Positions 1 to 8,757 are shown, counted from the stretch's first letter. The stretch is 42,640 nucleotides of DNA from Acidobacteriota bacterium (GCA_003156635.1 PMHK01000150.1:15975-58614), one strand, 5' to 3'. Notes: a model not told the origin generated them from the sequence alone. Made by a program: numbers and translations.

Positions 1-221
1 CCCAGCATTTCGATCGTGTACGGACCCGGAGTCGCTTCCGATTGGCCGTGGCCGCGAGAGTCATAGCGCAAAACCCGGTAGGTTTTCGACAGCGTGGATC
101 TTTGCGCGTCCCACATGTGCAGGTTCGTGCCCAGCGAATTGGAAAACAGTATCACTGGAGCGCTACCTGCGCCGTCGAACTGATAATGCAACGACGCGCC
201 GTTGATTTTGGTGTGCGGCAT
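1..221 (-). CDS. pcaD: 3-oxoadipate enol-lactonase, N-terminal part (runs off the window)
   Basis: Translating the minus strand from the ATG at 219-221 gives 73 residues of an alpha/beta hydrolase before the window ends. The visible SNSLGTNLHMWD and RYDSRGHGQS blocks are characteristic of PcaD, which hydrolyses 3-oxoadipate enol-lactone to 3-oxoadipate in the cytoplasm. The nucleophile elbow and the rest of the triad lie outside the window. A GAAGGGAAC ribosome-binding site sits just upstream of the ATG. The gene follows pcaB by 23 bases on the same strand, the usual pcaBD pairing, so co-transcription is likely. Another alpha/beta hydrolase is possible, but the context and both blocks support PcaD. 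Confidence 0.85.
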   Translation of the reverse strand, partial: MPHTKINGASLHYQFDGAGSAPVILFSNSLGTNLHMWDAQRSTLSKTYRVLRYDSRGHGQSEATPGPYTIEML

Positions 222-244
222 GCTCTGTTCCCTTCCAATACGGA

Positions 245-1591
245 TCAGGACGAAGTCTTTTTGCTCGCGGCCAGGACCCGATCGATCATCTCGCGCGCAG
301 CCCCGGTATATTGTTTAGGATCCAACGATCGATCGATATCCGCGGCGGAAAAATTCTTGGATATTTCGGCATCGCCGAGCAACACCTCGCGAAATGACTT
401 ACCCGTATCGATAGCCTGGTGCGAGGCGCGCTCGACCAGCTCATGAGCCGCCGCTCTTCCGATTTTCTTGGCCAGCACCATGGCCACACATTCCGCCATC
501 ATCAAACCATGAGCGGCGTTCAGATTCTCGGTCATGGCGGCTTGGTGAATCTGCAGACCATCGAGAATTTGAATCGAGTGCGCTAGAGCTCCCGCGGTGA
601 GCATGCAGATCTCGGGCAGCGTTTCCCATTCGGCATGCCATCCGCCAAGGCCGCGCTCGTGCTCCTGCACCATTGCCGCGAGCATGGTCGAAACCAAAGC
701 GGGGACGCGAATCGCGGCAGCAAGAATGACACCGCAGCCGACCGGGTTTCGTTTATGCGGCAGCGTCGAAGAGCCGCCGCGGCCAGGTGCGGATGGCTCA
801 GCCAATTCGCCAATTTCGGTCTGCGACATCAGCGAAATATCGCGCGCAATTTTCCCCAGCGTTCCGGTGAGCAATCCGAACGTGGTAGCGACTTCCGCTA
901 TGCGATCGCGCTGCGCATGCCAGGGAATTTCCGGCAACGCCAATTTCAATTCGCCCGCCAGCGCTTGCGCCACGTGCGGGCCATCTTTTCCCAGCGCCGC
1001 GAGAGTGCCGACCGCGCCGCCAAATTGCAAGACCTCGACACGCTTACGAGATTCAACCAGGCGCTCACGATGGCGTTCGACCGCGTCCAGCCAGCTCGCG
1101 AATTTCAGGCCCAGTGTGATGGGCGACGCTTGCTGCAGCCAAGTGCGACCGGCGAGCAGCGACTCCCGGTGAGCGATGGCGAGGCGCTGAAGCGCAGCCG
1201 ACACGCGCGCGAGTTTTTCTGCGGTATCGTCGAACGCCTCGCGCAATTGCAGAACCAAGCCGGTATCGATCGCGTCCTGGCTGGTCGCGCCAAGATGCAC
1301 GACTCCCGCGGCCGCCGAATCAGATTGGGCAACCAGCGTAGTGAGTTCCTTAACCAGCGGTATCGCGAGATTGCCGGCGAGCGCCGCGGATTTCGCCAGC
1401 GCCTCGTGCGAGTACAACTTGGCGTGGCATTGGGCCTGAATGGCAGGCGCCGACGCCGCAGGAGCAACGCCGGCCTGCGCGAGGGCTCGCGCCAGCGCCG
1501 CTTCGAAATCGAGCATGCGCTGTAAACGGTTCGCGTCGGAGAAGATCTCGCGCATGCGGTCGGTGGTGAATAGTGGATCGAGTAATCGCAT
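245..1591 (-). CDS. pcaB: 3-carboxy-cis,cis-muconate cycloisomerase
   Basis: This 448-residue cytoplasmic enzyme belongs to the fumarase/aspartase superfamily and converts 3-carboxy-cis,cis-muconate to 4-carboxymuconolactone in the protocatechuate branch of the beta-ketoadipate pathway. The superfamily signature is seen as GGSSTLPHKRNP. The N-terminal LLDPLFTTDRMREIFSD and the region GGWHAEWETLPE look like PcaB rather than adenylosuccinate lyase. I chose the ATG at 1591, because homologues begin close to the LLDPLF segment; an in-frame start 11 codons upstream (1624) is possible. It is followed by pcaD and preceded, 84 bases away, by a Tat-exported flavoprotein on the same strand. The protocatechuate dioxygenase genes are not in the window. 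Confidence 0.9.
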   Translation of the reverse strand: MRLLDPLFTTDRMREIFSDANRLQRMLDFEAALARALAQAGVAPAASAPAIQAQCHAKLYSHEALAKSAALAGNLAIPLVKELTTLVAQSDSAAAGVVHLGATSQDAIDTGLVLQLREAFDDTAEKLARVSAALQRLAIAHRESLLAGRTWLQQASPITLGLKFASWLDAVERHRERLVESRKRVEVLQFGGAVGTLAALGKDGPHVAQALAGELKLALPEIPWHAQRDRIAEVATTFGLLTGTLGKIARDISLMSQTEIGELAEPSAPGRGGSSTLPHKRNPVGCGVILAAAIRVPALVSTMLAAMVQEHERGLGGWHAEWETLPEICMLTAGALAHSIQILDGLQIHQAAMTENLNAAHGLMMAECVAMVLAKKIGRAAAHELVERASHQAIDTGKSFREVLLGDAEISKNFSAADIDRSLDPKQYTGAAREMIDRVLAASKKTSS

Positions 1592-1675
1592 CGTTCGACG
1601 GAGCTCCCGTACGAGCCGTAGCATTCCACGGAAAACACTCCATGTCCAAGCGGAAACCTGTGGCGCGGAGATTTT

Positions 1676-3652
1676 CTAGCCGGCGGACGCCTTGCTGAAC
1701 CGCGACACTTCCTTCACCGCGCGATAGGCCTGATCGATAGCCGCGTTGGTGTAGGCGAAAGCTTCGGCGTCGGAATTCGCGATCGAGATTCGTCCAAAGG
1801 GCTGACGGCCGACTACGCAGGGCTGCTGATCTTCCGGCCAATCCGGGTCGAAAAGCGAATTGTACTCGTAGGCGTAGCCATGCGGCCAACGATTGACCGT
1901 GATCGCCTGAATGTCGCGCGCCGGATCGAAGCCGGCGGGTGAAAGTATCGCGCCGAGTTGCTCGCGAATGTGCTTCTCGAAAGTCGAGAAGGGCATGGTG
2001 TACAGCTCCATGCGCCCCGCGCGTTGCTGGTCGCGCGCCGGCAGACCCGCTTTGCACGGAACGCGTTCCAGGTGCAGCAAACACGATTCGTCGGGATTGC
2101 CGGGGAATTTGTATGCGCCCATGCTGACCGGAAAATCGAGCGTCACCGAATCGAAATAACTTCCCGGGCAGCGGATTCCGCTGACGCCCAGCTTTTTGAA
2201 GGATTGCCAGTTCGCAATCTGCACGTTGGTGTAGACGATGGGAACTTTCACACCATAAGTCAGCGCAGTTTTTTGCGCTTCGGGAAGTTCCGGGCACATG
2301 AACGGAATCACCATATTCCAGCAGGCCAGGATGCAGGTTGCCCCGCGAACGGCGCGCGGTTTTCCGTCGCGCACGTAGGTGATTTCTACTTCGGTCGACG
2401 CGCCGGGATCTCCAAGGTTGCGCGCGTGAGTCACCGTGCTGTTCAGCCGGATGCGCACCGGCGACGAGCCATCGTCGAGCGATGCGTAATTCAGTTTCGC
2501 GGTGACGATATCTTCCATCGTGCTGCCTGGAGCGGACGCGGGAATCAGCGAGCGCACCAGCAGCCGCGCGATCGAAGCGTTGCCATCGGGAAAATGGCAA
2601 ATGTACGGCTCGTCCGAGGCTTGCTTGGTGATCTCGACTCCGAGGCCCGGACCCGGAGGGCCGGACAAATCCATGCCGCCGAATCCCGGGTAGCCCAGGC
2701 CGGCCATGTCTCCAGCCGGAACCGCGTCGATGCCGATGCCGTAGAGGCCGTACGTTTCAGTTTGCAAAAAAGGAATCGTGTCGGGACTAAACTTTGCATA
2801 TTTCAGCAGGAAATCTTTGTAACTGGTCCTGGCCAGCAAAACTTTACGGTCCCAGGACGACATGCCCGGCAAGTAGTCTTCCTTATCCGCATACAGGCGT
2901 TTCAGGTCAGCTTTTGCCGCGGCGGATAGCGGCGTCTGGGCCAGGAATTCAGCTCGATCGGTCTTGCCTCCTTCCTCATCGAGATCGTCGGTTTTCTTGC
3001 CGGAACCGACCACCAGCTTGTCGACTCCAAACGTTTTCTGGTCGAAGAACACGCCGCGTTGCAAACCGTGCGACTTGTTGAAATCCTGATCGTAGTATTT
3101 GTAAAACTTCTGAACGTCGATGCCCAATTCCTGAAACAGGTCCTTCGCTTGGGCGCTGTAGAGCTTCGGTGCGGCGATGGATTGCGTGCCGCCATAGCCG
3201 AGCAAGGTTCCCTTGGCGGTGTGGAATTCATTGCGGCGCGCATGGCCGCCGAAATCGTCGTGGTTTTCGAGAATCAGAATTTTCGCGTCGGGACCGGCGA
3301 CTTTTCTATAGAAATACGCGGCGGAGAGGCCGCTGATGCCGCCACCCACAATAATCAGGTCGTAGGTTTCGGCATCCTGCGAGGGAGCGCCCCAGGTGTT
3401 GCCGTCGCGCAGGGCGTGGCCGACTTCCATGACCGCGTCGGTGGTGCCGCGCATGCCGGTCAGCGCCGGCGGGTAATACTCATTCGAAGTTGCGGATGAA
3501 AAGGGAGAACGAGGAAGGCCAAATAGGTCGAGCCATTGGGAATTCTGAAATGCTAACGAACCACCCACCGCGATACCAAAACCGTTAAGGAAATCCCGCC
3601 GGGCAATTAGACGCCCCAGGCCCCAATCTTTGTCGCGCTTTTCACGGTCCAC
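1676..3652 (-). CDS. Tat-exported FAD-dependent oxidoreductase, spermidine-dehydrogenase-like
   Basis: This 658-residue protein begins with a twin-arginine signal ([16 protein letters not shown] near residue 18), so it is probably exported folded with its cofactor. A Rossmann dinucleotide-binding motif, [14 protein letters not shown], lies around residue 105. The stretch [11 protein letters not shown] before it and the overall length match proteins annotated as spermidine dehydrogenase (SpdH), a periplasmic flavin/haem amine dehydrogenase. I see no CxxCH motif, and I cannot confirm haem binding or the substrate. The start is a GTG (3650-3652) with GGGGGAG very close upstream. It precedes pcaB on the same strand, so co-transcription with the pca genes is possible, though an amine oxidase has no obvious role there. 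The family call is firm; the exact substrate is not. Confidence 0.72.
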   Translation of the reverse strand: MDREKRDKDWGLGRLIARRDFLNGFGIAVGGSLAFQNSQWLDLFGLPRSPFSSATSNEYYPPALTGMRGTTDAVMEVGHALRDGNTWGAPSQDAETYDLIIVGGGISGLSAAYFYRKVAGPDAKILILENHDDFGGHARRNEFHTAKGTLLGYGGTQSIAAPKLYSAQAKDLFQELGIDVQKFYKYYDQDFNKSHGLQRGVFFDQKTFGVDKLVVGSGKKTDDLDEEGGKTDRAEFLAQTPLSAAAKADLKRLYADKEDYLPGMSSWDRKVLLARTSYKDFLLKYAKFSPDTIPFLQTETYGLYGIGIDAVPAGDMAGLGYPGFGGMDLSGPPGPGLGVEITKQASDEPYICHFPDGNASIARLLVRSLIPASAPGSTMEDIVTAKLNYASLDDGSSPVRIRLNSTVTHARNLGDPGASTEVEITYVRDGKPRAVRGATCILACWNMVIPFMCPELPEAQKTALTYGVKVPIVYTNVQIANWQSFKKLGVSGIRCPGSYFDSVTLDFPVSMGAYKFPGNPDESCLLHLERVPCKAGLPARDQQRAGRMELYTMPFSTFEKHIREQLGAILSPAGFDPARDIQAITVNRWPHGYAYEYNSLFDPDWPEDQQPCVVGRQPFGRISIANSDAEAFAYTNAAIDQAYRAVKEVSRFSKASAG

Positions 3653-3676
3653 ACTCTCCCCCAGAGATTTTGACCA

Positions 3677-3709
3677 CCGGGCAAGCGCTGCCGCGCAGCA
3701 GCGACCCGG
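3677..3709. other. GC-rich imperfect hairpin in the 3653-3819 gap
   Basis: CCGGG (3677-3681) pairs with CCCGG (3705-3709), and CGCTGC (3686-3691) pairs with GCAGCG (3698-3703), with a small internal loop between the stems. It lies between the end of the FHA gene and the start of the Tat flavoprotein gene, both on the minus strand. It could be a weak terminator for the FHA transcript or a leader structure for the flavoprotein. There is no T-run after it in the minus direction, so neither role is certain. Confidence 0.4.
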
Positions 3710-3808
3710 CTTTAGATTTTAGGTTATGAGCATACCCCAATGCGACGAGGAGGCAGGGGAGCAAATTCTGGCGGGTTTTCTACGAGGGAGGATTTGAGAG
3801 ACGGTAGC

Positions 3809-3826
3809 GCTTAATGTGCTTAATGT
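3809..3826. repeat. tandem duplication of GCTTAATGT at the FHA gene stop
   Basis: Two exact 9-bp copies of GCTTAATGT lie head to tail and contain the TAA stop (3820-3822) of the FHA gene plus a second copy of the same triplet further on. It looks like a recent slip duplication at the gene end. I see no functional consequence beyond this. Confidence 0.6.
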
Positions 3827-4368
3827 GCGGCGACGGCGACGCGAATCTTGGTTTCGCCGATGCGGAACTCGGCGCATTCGTTCAGGCGGGCAGCCAGGAC
3901 TCGTTTTTCGCCGATGTAGGTGCCGTTGGTGGATCGCAGGTCACGCAGGAGAACCGAATCGTTTTTTACTTCTATGGCGCAATGCAGCCGGGAGACCTTG
4001 GGATCGTCGACTTCGATATCGGCTCCGCCGCGCAGTCGCCCAATGGTGACCAGCGGGACGGTCATATCGCATTCGACTCCGCGTGACATGCCCTGGATCA
4101 CCGAGATCTGGATCGATTTGTGGTCCGGCAAGTCGAGACCAGCCGCCCGCGATTCATCCGAGCGCTCCACGCGACTGGCGCCGAACTGGCGCTCGGCATC
4201 CAGAATGGGATTGAATTCGATGGTTGAAGAATTTTGATCTGGGGGCGTCAAATCCACCAACGAGCTCTGGGCGCACATCCAGCAGCGAACTTGAGCCATT
4301 CGCCGGCCGGCGTTGCGCGAATCATCCAGTTCGATTTGAGCGGCACAGTGGGGGCATCGGGCGCGCAT
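3820..4368 (-). CDS. zinc-ribbon plus FHA domain protein
   Basis: This 182-residue protein has two parts. Residues 5-32 hold two cysteine pairs (CPHC and CWMC) that probably form a small zinc ribbon. Residues about 95-180 form an FHA domain with the phosphothreonine-pocket motifs GRLRGGADI, SRLHC and STNGTYIG. FHA domains bind phosphothreonine peptides, so this is likely a cytoplasmic adaptor in Ser/Thr kinase signalling; no kinase gene is nearby. I see no signal peptide or membrane segment. The ATG at 4368 has only a distant AGGA-like sequence upstream. It stands alone, divergent from boxR and followed at some distance by the Tat flavoprotein gene. The domain call is firm; the partner is unknown. 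Confidence 0.82.
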   Translation of the reverse strand: MRARCPHCAAQIELDDSRNAGRRMAQVRCWMCAQSSLVDLTPPDQNSSTIEFNPILDAERQFGASRVERSDESRAAGLDLPDHKSIQISVIQGMSRGVECDMTVPLVTIGRLRGGADIEVDDPKVSRLHCAIEVKNDSVLLRDLRSTNGTYIGEKRVLAARLNECAEFRIGETKIRVAVAAH

Positions 4369-4480
4369 GGGGCAACTATCGTCCTGGAGTGCGTACGTGG
4401 CTATGGTACGAAAAGGCTAATTTCTGGCTCGTTTGCGATCGACTCTTTCTTCGCTGGAAGGGTTCGTAAGAGGGGCACAA

Positions 4481-4491
4481 TAGTGCACCTC
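4481..4491 (+). promoter_or_regulatory. candidate BoxR operator, upstream copy (TAGTGCACCTC)
   Basis: This is the first of two 11-bp TAGTGCAYCTC sequences in the boxR upstream region. They are 118 bases apart and differ at one position. It is also part of a short inverted repeat, GCAC-AATA-GTGC. BoxR and BzdR operators of Azoarcus are described, from memory, as containing TGCA repeats, which makes this a candidate operator. Assignment is by inference only. Confidence 0.45.
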
Positions 4492-4598
4492 TCCTGGAAC
4501 GAAACCTTAGAGACAAGTTAACTATATTGAATACAGGTATTTAACTACGAAAGCGCGGTCTATTAGCGAATGCTTGCCGGGAAGGGCGACGTGTATTA

Positions 4599-4609
4599 TA
4601 GTGCATCTC
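4599..4609 (+). promoter_or_regulatory. candidate BoxR operator, start-proximal copy (TAGTGCATCTC)
   Basis: This is the second TAGTGCAYCTC copy, ending six bases before the chosen boxR ATG at 4616. Bound regulator here would block transcription or initiation of boxR and the downstream boxCB genes, consistent with autoregulation. These are the only two TGCA tetramers I see in 4369-4615. The site sequence is seen; the function is inferred. Confidence 0.45.
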
Positions 4610-4615
4610 AGAGAT

Positions 4616-5527
4616 ATGAGCCGCCTTTCCCTACCCGTTCGGCCGCTACCTCCCACAGGGACTGTTGGCGTCCCGCACGACGCTGAATTCTTGCTTTTCG
4701 TCGGTAATAAGGTCCGCGAGGCACGCAGTCGCCGTGGAATGACTCGAAAAATGCTGGCTCATGAGGCAGATGTTTCGGAACGGCATCTGGCGCAAATCGA
4801 ACTGGGCGAGGGGAACGTCTCGATCGTGCTCCTGCGCCGGATCACCACCGCGTTGAATATTCCCATCGCCGAGGTTTTCACTGCCGATAAGCCGAACGCG
4901 GAGGCAGAAGACGCGCTTCGCCGGGTTCTGGAACGGGTTCCAGGCGCGCAACTCGAGACGGTCGTATCGCGTTTGCGCCGCGAATTTGGAGAAAACGATC
5001 TGGCCCGGCGCGGGCGAATTGCGTTGATCGGCTTGCGCGGCGCGGGAAAATCGACGCTCGGCTCCAAGCTGGCCGAAGATCTCGAAATTCCGTTCGTCGA
5101 ACTCGACCAGGAAATCGAAAAAGACGCGGGGATGGACTTGGCGGAGATTTTTTCGCTGTACGGACAGACCGGCTACCGGCGCATCGAGAAAAAAACGCTT
5201 GATCGTGTTTTGCGCGAACATGCGCGCGTGGTGATCTCGATCGGCGGCGGCGTGGTTTCCGAAAAAGAGACCTACGATCAATTGCTGGCCAATTGCTTCA
5301 CCGTATGGATCAAGGCTCACCCGGAAGAACATATGTCGCGAGTGGTGGCCCAGGGAGATTTTCGCGCCATGGCGGATAACACCGAGGCGATGGAGGATCT
5401 TCGCCGCATCCTCGAAGCGCGCGAACCGCTGTATCGCCGCGCGGATGTGCAATTGGAAACCTCGCGCGAGACCGTGCTTCAGAGCTTTTTGAAATTGAAA
5501 CAGGCCGTGCAATCTTCGGAGAAGTAG
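4616..5527 (+). CDS. boxR: BoxR-type regulator: XRE helix-turn-helix fused to a shikimate-kinase-like domain
   Basis: This 303-residue protein joins an N-terminal XRE helix-turn-helix (about residues 28-88, with RRGMTRKMLAHEADVSERHL) to a C-terminal shikimate-kinase fold (about 133-300). The fold has an intact P-loop, GLRGAGKST, followed by ELDQEIE and the IGGGVV loop. In the BoxR/BzdR family the kinase-like domain senses benzoyl-CoA and releases repression of the box genes. I chose ATG 4616; a TTG start 14 codons earlier (4574) is possible, and neither has a strong ribosome-binding site. The stop codon at 5525-5527 overlaps the AGGAGG of boxC, so boxR is the first gene of a boxRCB operon. 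Two TAGTGCAYCTC sites upstream suggest autoregulation. It is not a biosynthetic AroK. Confidence 0.9.
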   Translation: MSRLSLPVRPLPPTGTVGVPHDAEFLLFVGNKVREARSRRGMTRKMLAHEADVSERHLAQIELGEGNVSIVLLRRITTALNIPIAEVFTADKPNAEAEDALRRVLERVPGAQLETVVSRLRREFGENDLARRGRIALIGLRGAGKSTLGSKLAEDLEIPFVELDQEIEKDAGMDLAEIFSLYGQTGYRRIEKKTLDRVLREHARVVISIGGGVVSEKETYDQLLANCFTVWIKAHPEEHMSRVVAQGDFRAMADNTEAMEDLRRILEAREPLYRRADVQLETSRETVLQSFLKLKQAVQSSEK

Positions 5528-5535
5528 GAGGCATC

Positions 5536-7209
5536 GTGGACGTGGCCACAACGCAGCAGGAATTTGCTCCGGTCGATTATCAAACCGATCCGTCGAAGTA
5601 CAAACACTGGCGCATTGCATACGACGCGCCAGTGGCGACGCTGACCATGGACGTGAATGAGGAAGGCGGGCTGCGTCCCGGATACAAACTGAAGCTAAAT
5701 TCCTACGACCTCGGCGTGGACATCGAGCTTCACGACATCCTGCAGCGGGTGCGCTTCGAACATCCGGAGATTCGCACAGTGGTCCTGACCAGCGCCAAGA
5801 ACCGCGTGTTTTGTTCCGGCGCGAACATTTACATGTTGGGTCTTTCCTCGCACGCCTGGAAAGTGAATTTCTGCAAATTCACTAACGAAACCCGCAACGG
5901 CATCGAGGATTCCAGCGCGCATTCCGGTTTGAAATTTCTGGCGGCTTTGAACGGCACGACGGCGGGCGGCGGTTATGAACTAGCCCTGGCCTGCGACGAG
6001 ATTGTGCTGGTCGACGATCGCTCCTCGGCGGTCAGCCTTCCGGAAGTTCCCCTGCTCGGCGTGCTGCCCGGAACCGGCGGTTTGACGCGCCTAACCGACA
6101 AACGAAAAGTACGCCGCGATCACGCCGATATTTTTTGCACCAACGCCGACGGCGTGAAGGGCCAGCGGGCCAAGGATTGGGGCTTGGTGGACGATTCGAT
6201 CAAGACGCAGGCATTCGCGGAACACATCAGGCAACGCGCGGCGAAACTGGCGGAGCTGAGTGATCGGCCGACCGGCGCGAAAGGGATTGAATTGACGCCA
6301 CTGGCCCGAACCGTGGATGAATCGGGCCGCCACTATAAATATGTCGACGCGAAGCTCGACCGCGAAGCGCGAACCGTGACGCTAACAGTTCACGCGCCGG
6401 AATCTGGCGAACCGATGACCTTAGACGCGGCGGTGGCTGCCGGCGCGCGATGGTGGCCTCTACAAATGGCCCGGGAATTGGACGACGCGATTCTTGGATT
6501 GCGCACCAGCGAAGCGGATCTGGGTTTGTGGATTCTGAAAACGGCAGGGAACGCTGACGCCGTGGTGAAAATGGACGAATTCATTCTCGCCAATCAGAAA
6601 AATTGGTTCGTGCGGGAAGTTCTGGGAATGATGCGACGGACTTTCGCGCGCCTGGATGTGACCTCACGCTCGATGTTCGCGCTGGTCGAGCCGGGATCGT
6701 GTTTCGCCGGAACGTTACTCGAATTCGCGCTGGCCGCGGATCGTGGGTACATGCTTGACACGCCGGAAGGATCGGAAAAAGCCTCGATGAGGCTTTCCCC
6801 GATGAACTTCGGCGCCTTGCCGATGGTGAATCACCTGTCGAGGCTCGCCGCGCGCTTTTATGGGGATGATGCGCAACTGGAAAAGCTGCGCGCCATGAAT
6901 GGGCGAGCGTTAGGCGCGCAAGACTCGCTCGAAGCTGGCTTAGTCACCGCGGCGCTCGATGAACTGGATTGGCAGGACGAAGTCCGCCAGGCTATCGAAT
7001 CGCGCACGGCGCTATCGCCCGATGCCTTGACCGGGATGGAAGCGAATCTGCGGTTTGGATTGCCAGAAACTCTGGAGACCAGAATTTTTGCCCGACTCTC
7101 GGCCTGGCAGAACTGGGTCTTCGTGCGGCCCAACGCCGTGGGCGACAGCGGCGCGCTGAAAGTCTACGGAACCGGAGCGCCGGTGAAATTCAAGTGGGAG
7201 CGAGTTTAA
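5536..7209 (+). CDS. boxC: benzoyl-CoA-dihydrodiol lyase (2,3-epoxybenzoyl-CoA hydrolase), BoxC
   Basis: This 557-residue member of the crotonase (enoyl-CoA hydratase) superfamily hydrolyses 2,3-epoxybenzoyl-CoA and opens the ring, releasing formate and 3,4-dehydroadipyl-CoA semialdehyde. Length and sequence fit BoxC. The N-terminal half carries crotonase motifs FCSGANIYMLG and LNGTTAGGGYELALACDEI, with PEVPLLGVLPGTGGLTR after them. A second, more diverged crotonase-like half follows, with EPGSCFAGTLLEFALAADR. The start is GTG at 5536, fixed by a strong AGGAGG ending five bases before it. It lies 8 bases after boxR and 47 bases before boxB. The identity is secure. Confidence 0.95.
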   Translation: MDVATTQQEFAPVDYQTDPSKYKHWRIAYDAPVATLTMDVNEEGGLRPGYKLKLNSYDLGVDIELHDILQRVRFEHPEIRTVVLTSAKNRVFCSGANIYMLGLSSHAWKVNFCKFTNETRNGIEDSSAHSGLKFLAALNGTTAGGGYELALACDEIVLVDDRSSAVSLPEVPLLGVLPGTGGLTRLTDKRKVRRDHADIFCTNADGVKGQRAKDWGLVDDSIKTQAFAEHIRQRAAKLAELSDRPTGAKGIELTPLARTVDESGRHYKYVDAKLDREARTVTLTVHAPESGEPMTLDAAVAAGARWWPLQMARELDDAILGLRTSEADLGLWILKTAGNADAVVKMDEFILANQKNWFVREVLGMMRRTFARLDVTSRSMFALVEPGSCFAGTLLEFALAADRGYMLDTPEGSEKASMRLSPMNFGALPMVNHLSRLAARFYGDDAQLEKLRAMNGRALGAQDSLEAGLVTAALDELDWQDEVRQAIESRTALSPDALTGMEANLRFGLPETLETRIFARLSAWQNWVFVRPNAVGDSGALKVYGTGAPVKFKWERV

Positions 7210-7256
7210 CTCTCGAAATTTGCAACACTTCATAATTTTGGAATCAGGAGACGGGC

Positions 7257-8681
7257 ATGATCGATTACACCGAAAAAATTCCGAACAACGTCGACTTGGG
7301 ACGGGACCGGGTCTTGCAGCGCGCGCTGGAACATTGGCAGCCGGCGTATATGAACTGGTGGTACGACATGGGCCCCAGCGAAAGCCACGCGCTGGAAGTG
7401 TATCTGCGCACGGCGACGAGCGTCGAACCGGACGGCTGGGCGCAATTTGGCTACGTGCGCATGCCGGAATATCGCTGGGGAATATTTTTGCAGCCACGCG
7501 ATGGCGACCGGCAAGTGAATTTCGGTGTACATAAGGGCCAGGCCGCGTGGCAGGAAGTTCCGGGCGAATATCGCTCGACGCTGCGGCGCGTGATCGTGAC
7601 TCAAGGAGACACCGAGCCAGCTTCCGTGGAACAACAGCGGCTGCTGGGCATGTGCTGCCCTTCGCTCTACGATCTGCGAAATATTTTTCAGGTGAACGTC
7701 GAAGAGGGGCGGCATCTGTGGGCCATGGTTTATCTGCTGCACCGCTATTTCGGCCGCGACGGCCGCGAAGAGGCCGAGGCGTTGCTCGACCGCCGCTCCG
7801 GTGATGCCGACAATCCGCGCATTCTCGGCGCGTTCAATGAACCGACTCCGGACTGGCTGGCATTTTACATGTTCACGTTTTTCACCGACCGCGATGGAAA
7901 ATTCCAGCTTTCGGCACTGGCCGAATCCGGCTTCGACCCGCTGGCGCGCACTTGCCGCTTCATGCTCACTGAAGAAGCTCACCACATGTTTGTCGGTGAA
8001 ACGGGAGTCAGCCGGATTTTGCAACGAACCTGCGAAGTGATGGGCGAACACAAAGTTTCGGCTCCGGCGGACGTCCGGGCACTCGGCGTGATCGATCTGG
8101 AAACGATGCAGAAGTATCTGAATTTCCACTTCAGCGTGACCATCGACCTATTTGGTTCAGATGCGTCGTCGAACGCTGCGAGCTACTACACCACGGGGCT
8201 GAAGGGCCGCTACGACGAAACCAAGATTGACGACGATCATGTGCTGACCAACGCGGAATATCCGGTCTTCGAAGTTTCCGGAAACAAAATTGTCTCGCGA
8301 CAGGTTCCGGCTTTAACCGCCCTGAACGAGCGTCTGCGCGATGACTATATCGCCGAGATCCAGGCCGGCGTCGACCGCTGGAACAAAATCATCGAAAATG
8401 CCGGTATTCCCTTCCGCCTGGTGCTGCCGCACAAAGGATTTCACCGGCAGATTGGAAACTTCGCGGGAAAACACATCAGCCCGGACGGAGAAGTTCTGAC
8501 CAAGGAAGCGTGGGAGAATCACCAGAACAACTGGCTACCGAGCGCTGAAGACCAACAGTTTGTGCAATCCCTGATGCGCGGCCGGGTGATCGAACCCGGT
8601 AAATTCGCCAACTGGATTGCTCCGCCGATTCGCGGCATCAACCGTCAACCACTCAATTTCGAATACGTGCGCTTCAACTAA
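7257..8681 (+). CDS. boxB: benzoyl-CoA 2,3-epoxidase, diiron oxygenase subunit BoxB
   Basis: This 474-residue diiron protein inserts one oxygen atom of O2 into benzoyl-CoA to give the 2,3-epoxide. The likely iron ligands are visible: E120, the EEGRH motif (E150, H153), D211 and the TEEAHH motif (E240, H243). The spacing is that of a class I diiron ferritin-like oxygenase and of BoxB in particular. AGGAGA upstream supports the ATG at 7257. The partner reductase BoxA, which passes electrons from NADPH, is not in the window; it must be encoded elsewhere or be replaced. The gene ends the boxRCB operon and is followed by a strong terminator. Confidence 0.95.
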   Translation: MIDYTEKIPNNVDLGRDRVLQRALEHWQPAYMNWWYDMGPSESHALEVYLRTATSVEPDGWAQFGYVRMPEYRWGIFLQPRDGDRQVNFGVHKGQAAWQEVPGEYRSTLRRVIVTQGDTEPASVEQQRLLGMCCPSLYDLRNIFQVNVEEGRHLWAMVYLLHRYFGRDGREEAEALLDRRSGDADNPRILGAFNEPTPDWLAFYMFTFFTDRDGKFQLSALAESGFDPLARTCRFMLTEEAHHMFVGETGVSRILQRTCEVMGEHKVSAPADVRALGVIDLETMQKYLNFHFSVTIDLFGSDASSNAASYYTTGLKGRYDETKIDDDHVLTNAEYPVFEVSGNKIVSRQVPALTALNERLRDDYIAEIQAGVDRWNKIIENAGIPFRLVLPHKGFHRQIGNFAGKHISPDGEVLTKEAWENHQNNWLPSAEDQQFVQSLMRGRVIEPGKFANWIAPPIRGINRQPLNFEYVRFN

Positions 8682-8719
8682 GACTCTGAGGGCTTGCAAT
8701 CGGATCCATAAATGAAAAA

Positions 8720-8757
8720 AAGAGGCTCGCTCCGGGAGACTGCGAAGCGAGCCTCTT
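8720..8757. terminator. bidirectional rho-independent terminator after boxB
   Basis: A perfect 12-bp stem pairs AAGAGGCTCGCT (8720-8731) with AGCGAGCCTCTT (8746-8757) around a 14-base loop. A run of T follows on the plus strand, and a run of A precedes on the left, which reads as T on the minus strand. It separates two convergent genes, boxB and the secreted phosphoesterase, and can stop transcription from both sides. Confidence 0.92.

Noticed and set aside
635-1525. Long plus-strand open frame opposite pcaB
   Set aside because: It has no recognisable motif and an Arg/Gln-rich composition typical of antisense frames in GC-rich genes; pcaB on the minus strand is certain.
1350-2600. 416-codon minus frame across the pcaB and flavoprotein genes
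   Set aside because: It overlaps two well-supported genes in another frame and is extremely Arg-rich; it is a shadow.
4616-5527. Shikimate kinase (AroK) for aromatic amino acid synthesis
   Set aside because: The kinase-like domain is preceded by an XRE helix-turn-helix and followed by boxC, which is the BoxR architecture.
4646-5620. 324-codon minus frame opposite boxR
   Set aside because: BoxR has HTH and P-loop motifs and a ribosome-binding-site context; the opposite frame has none.
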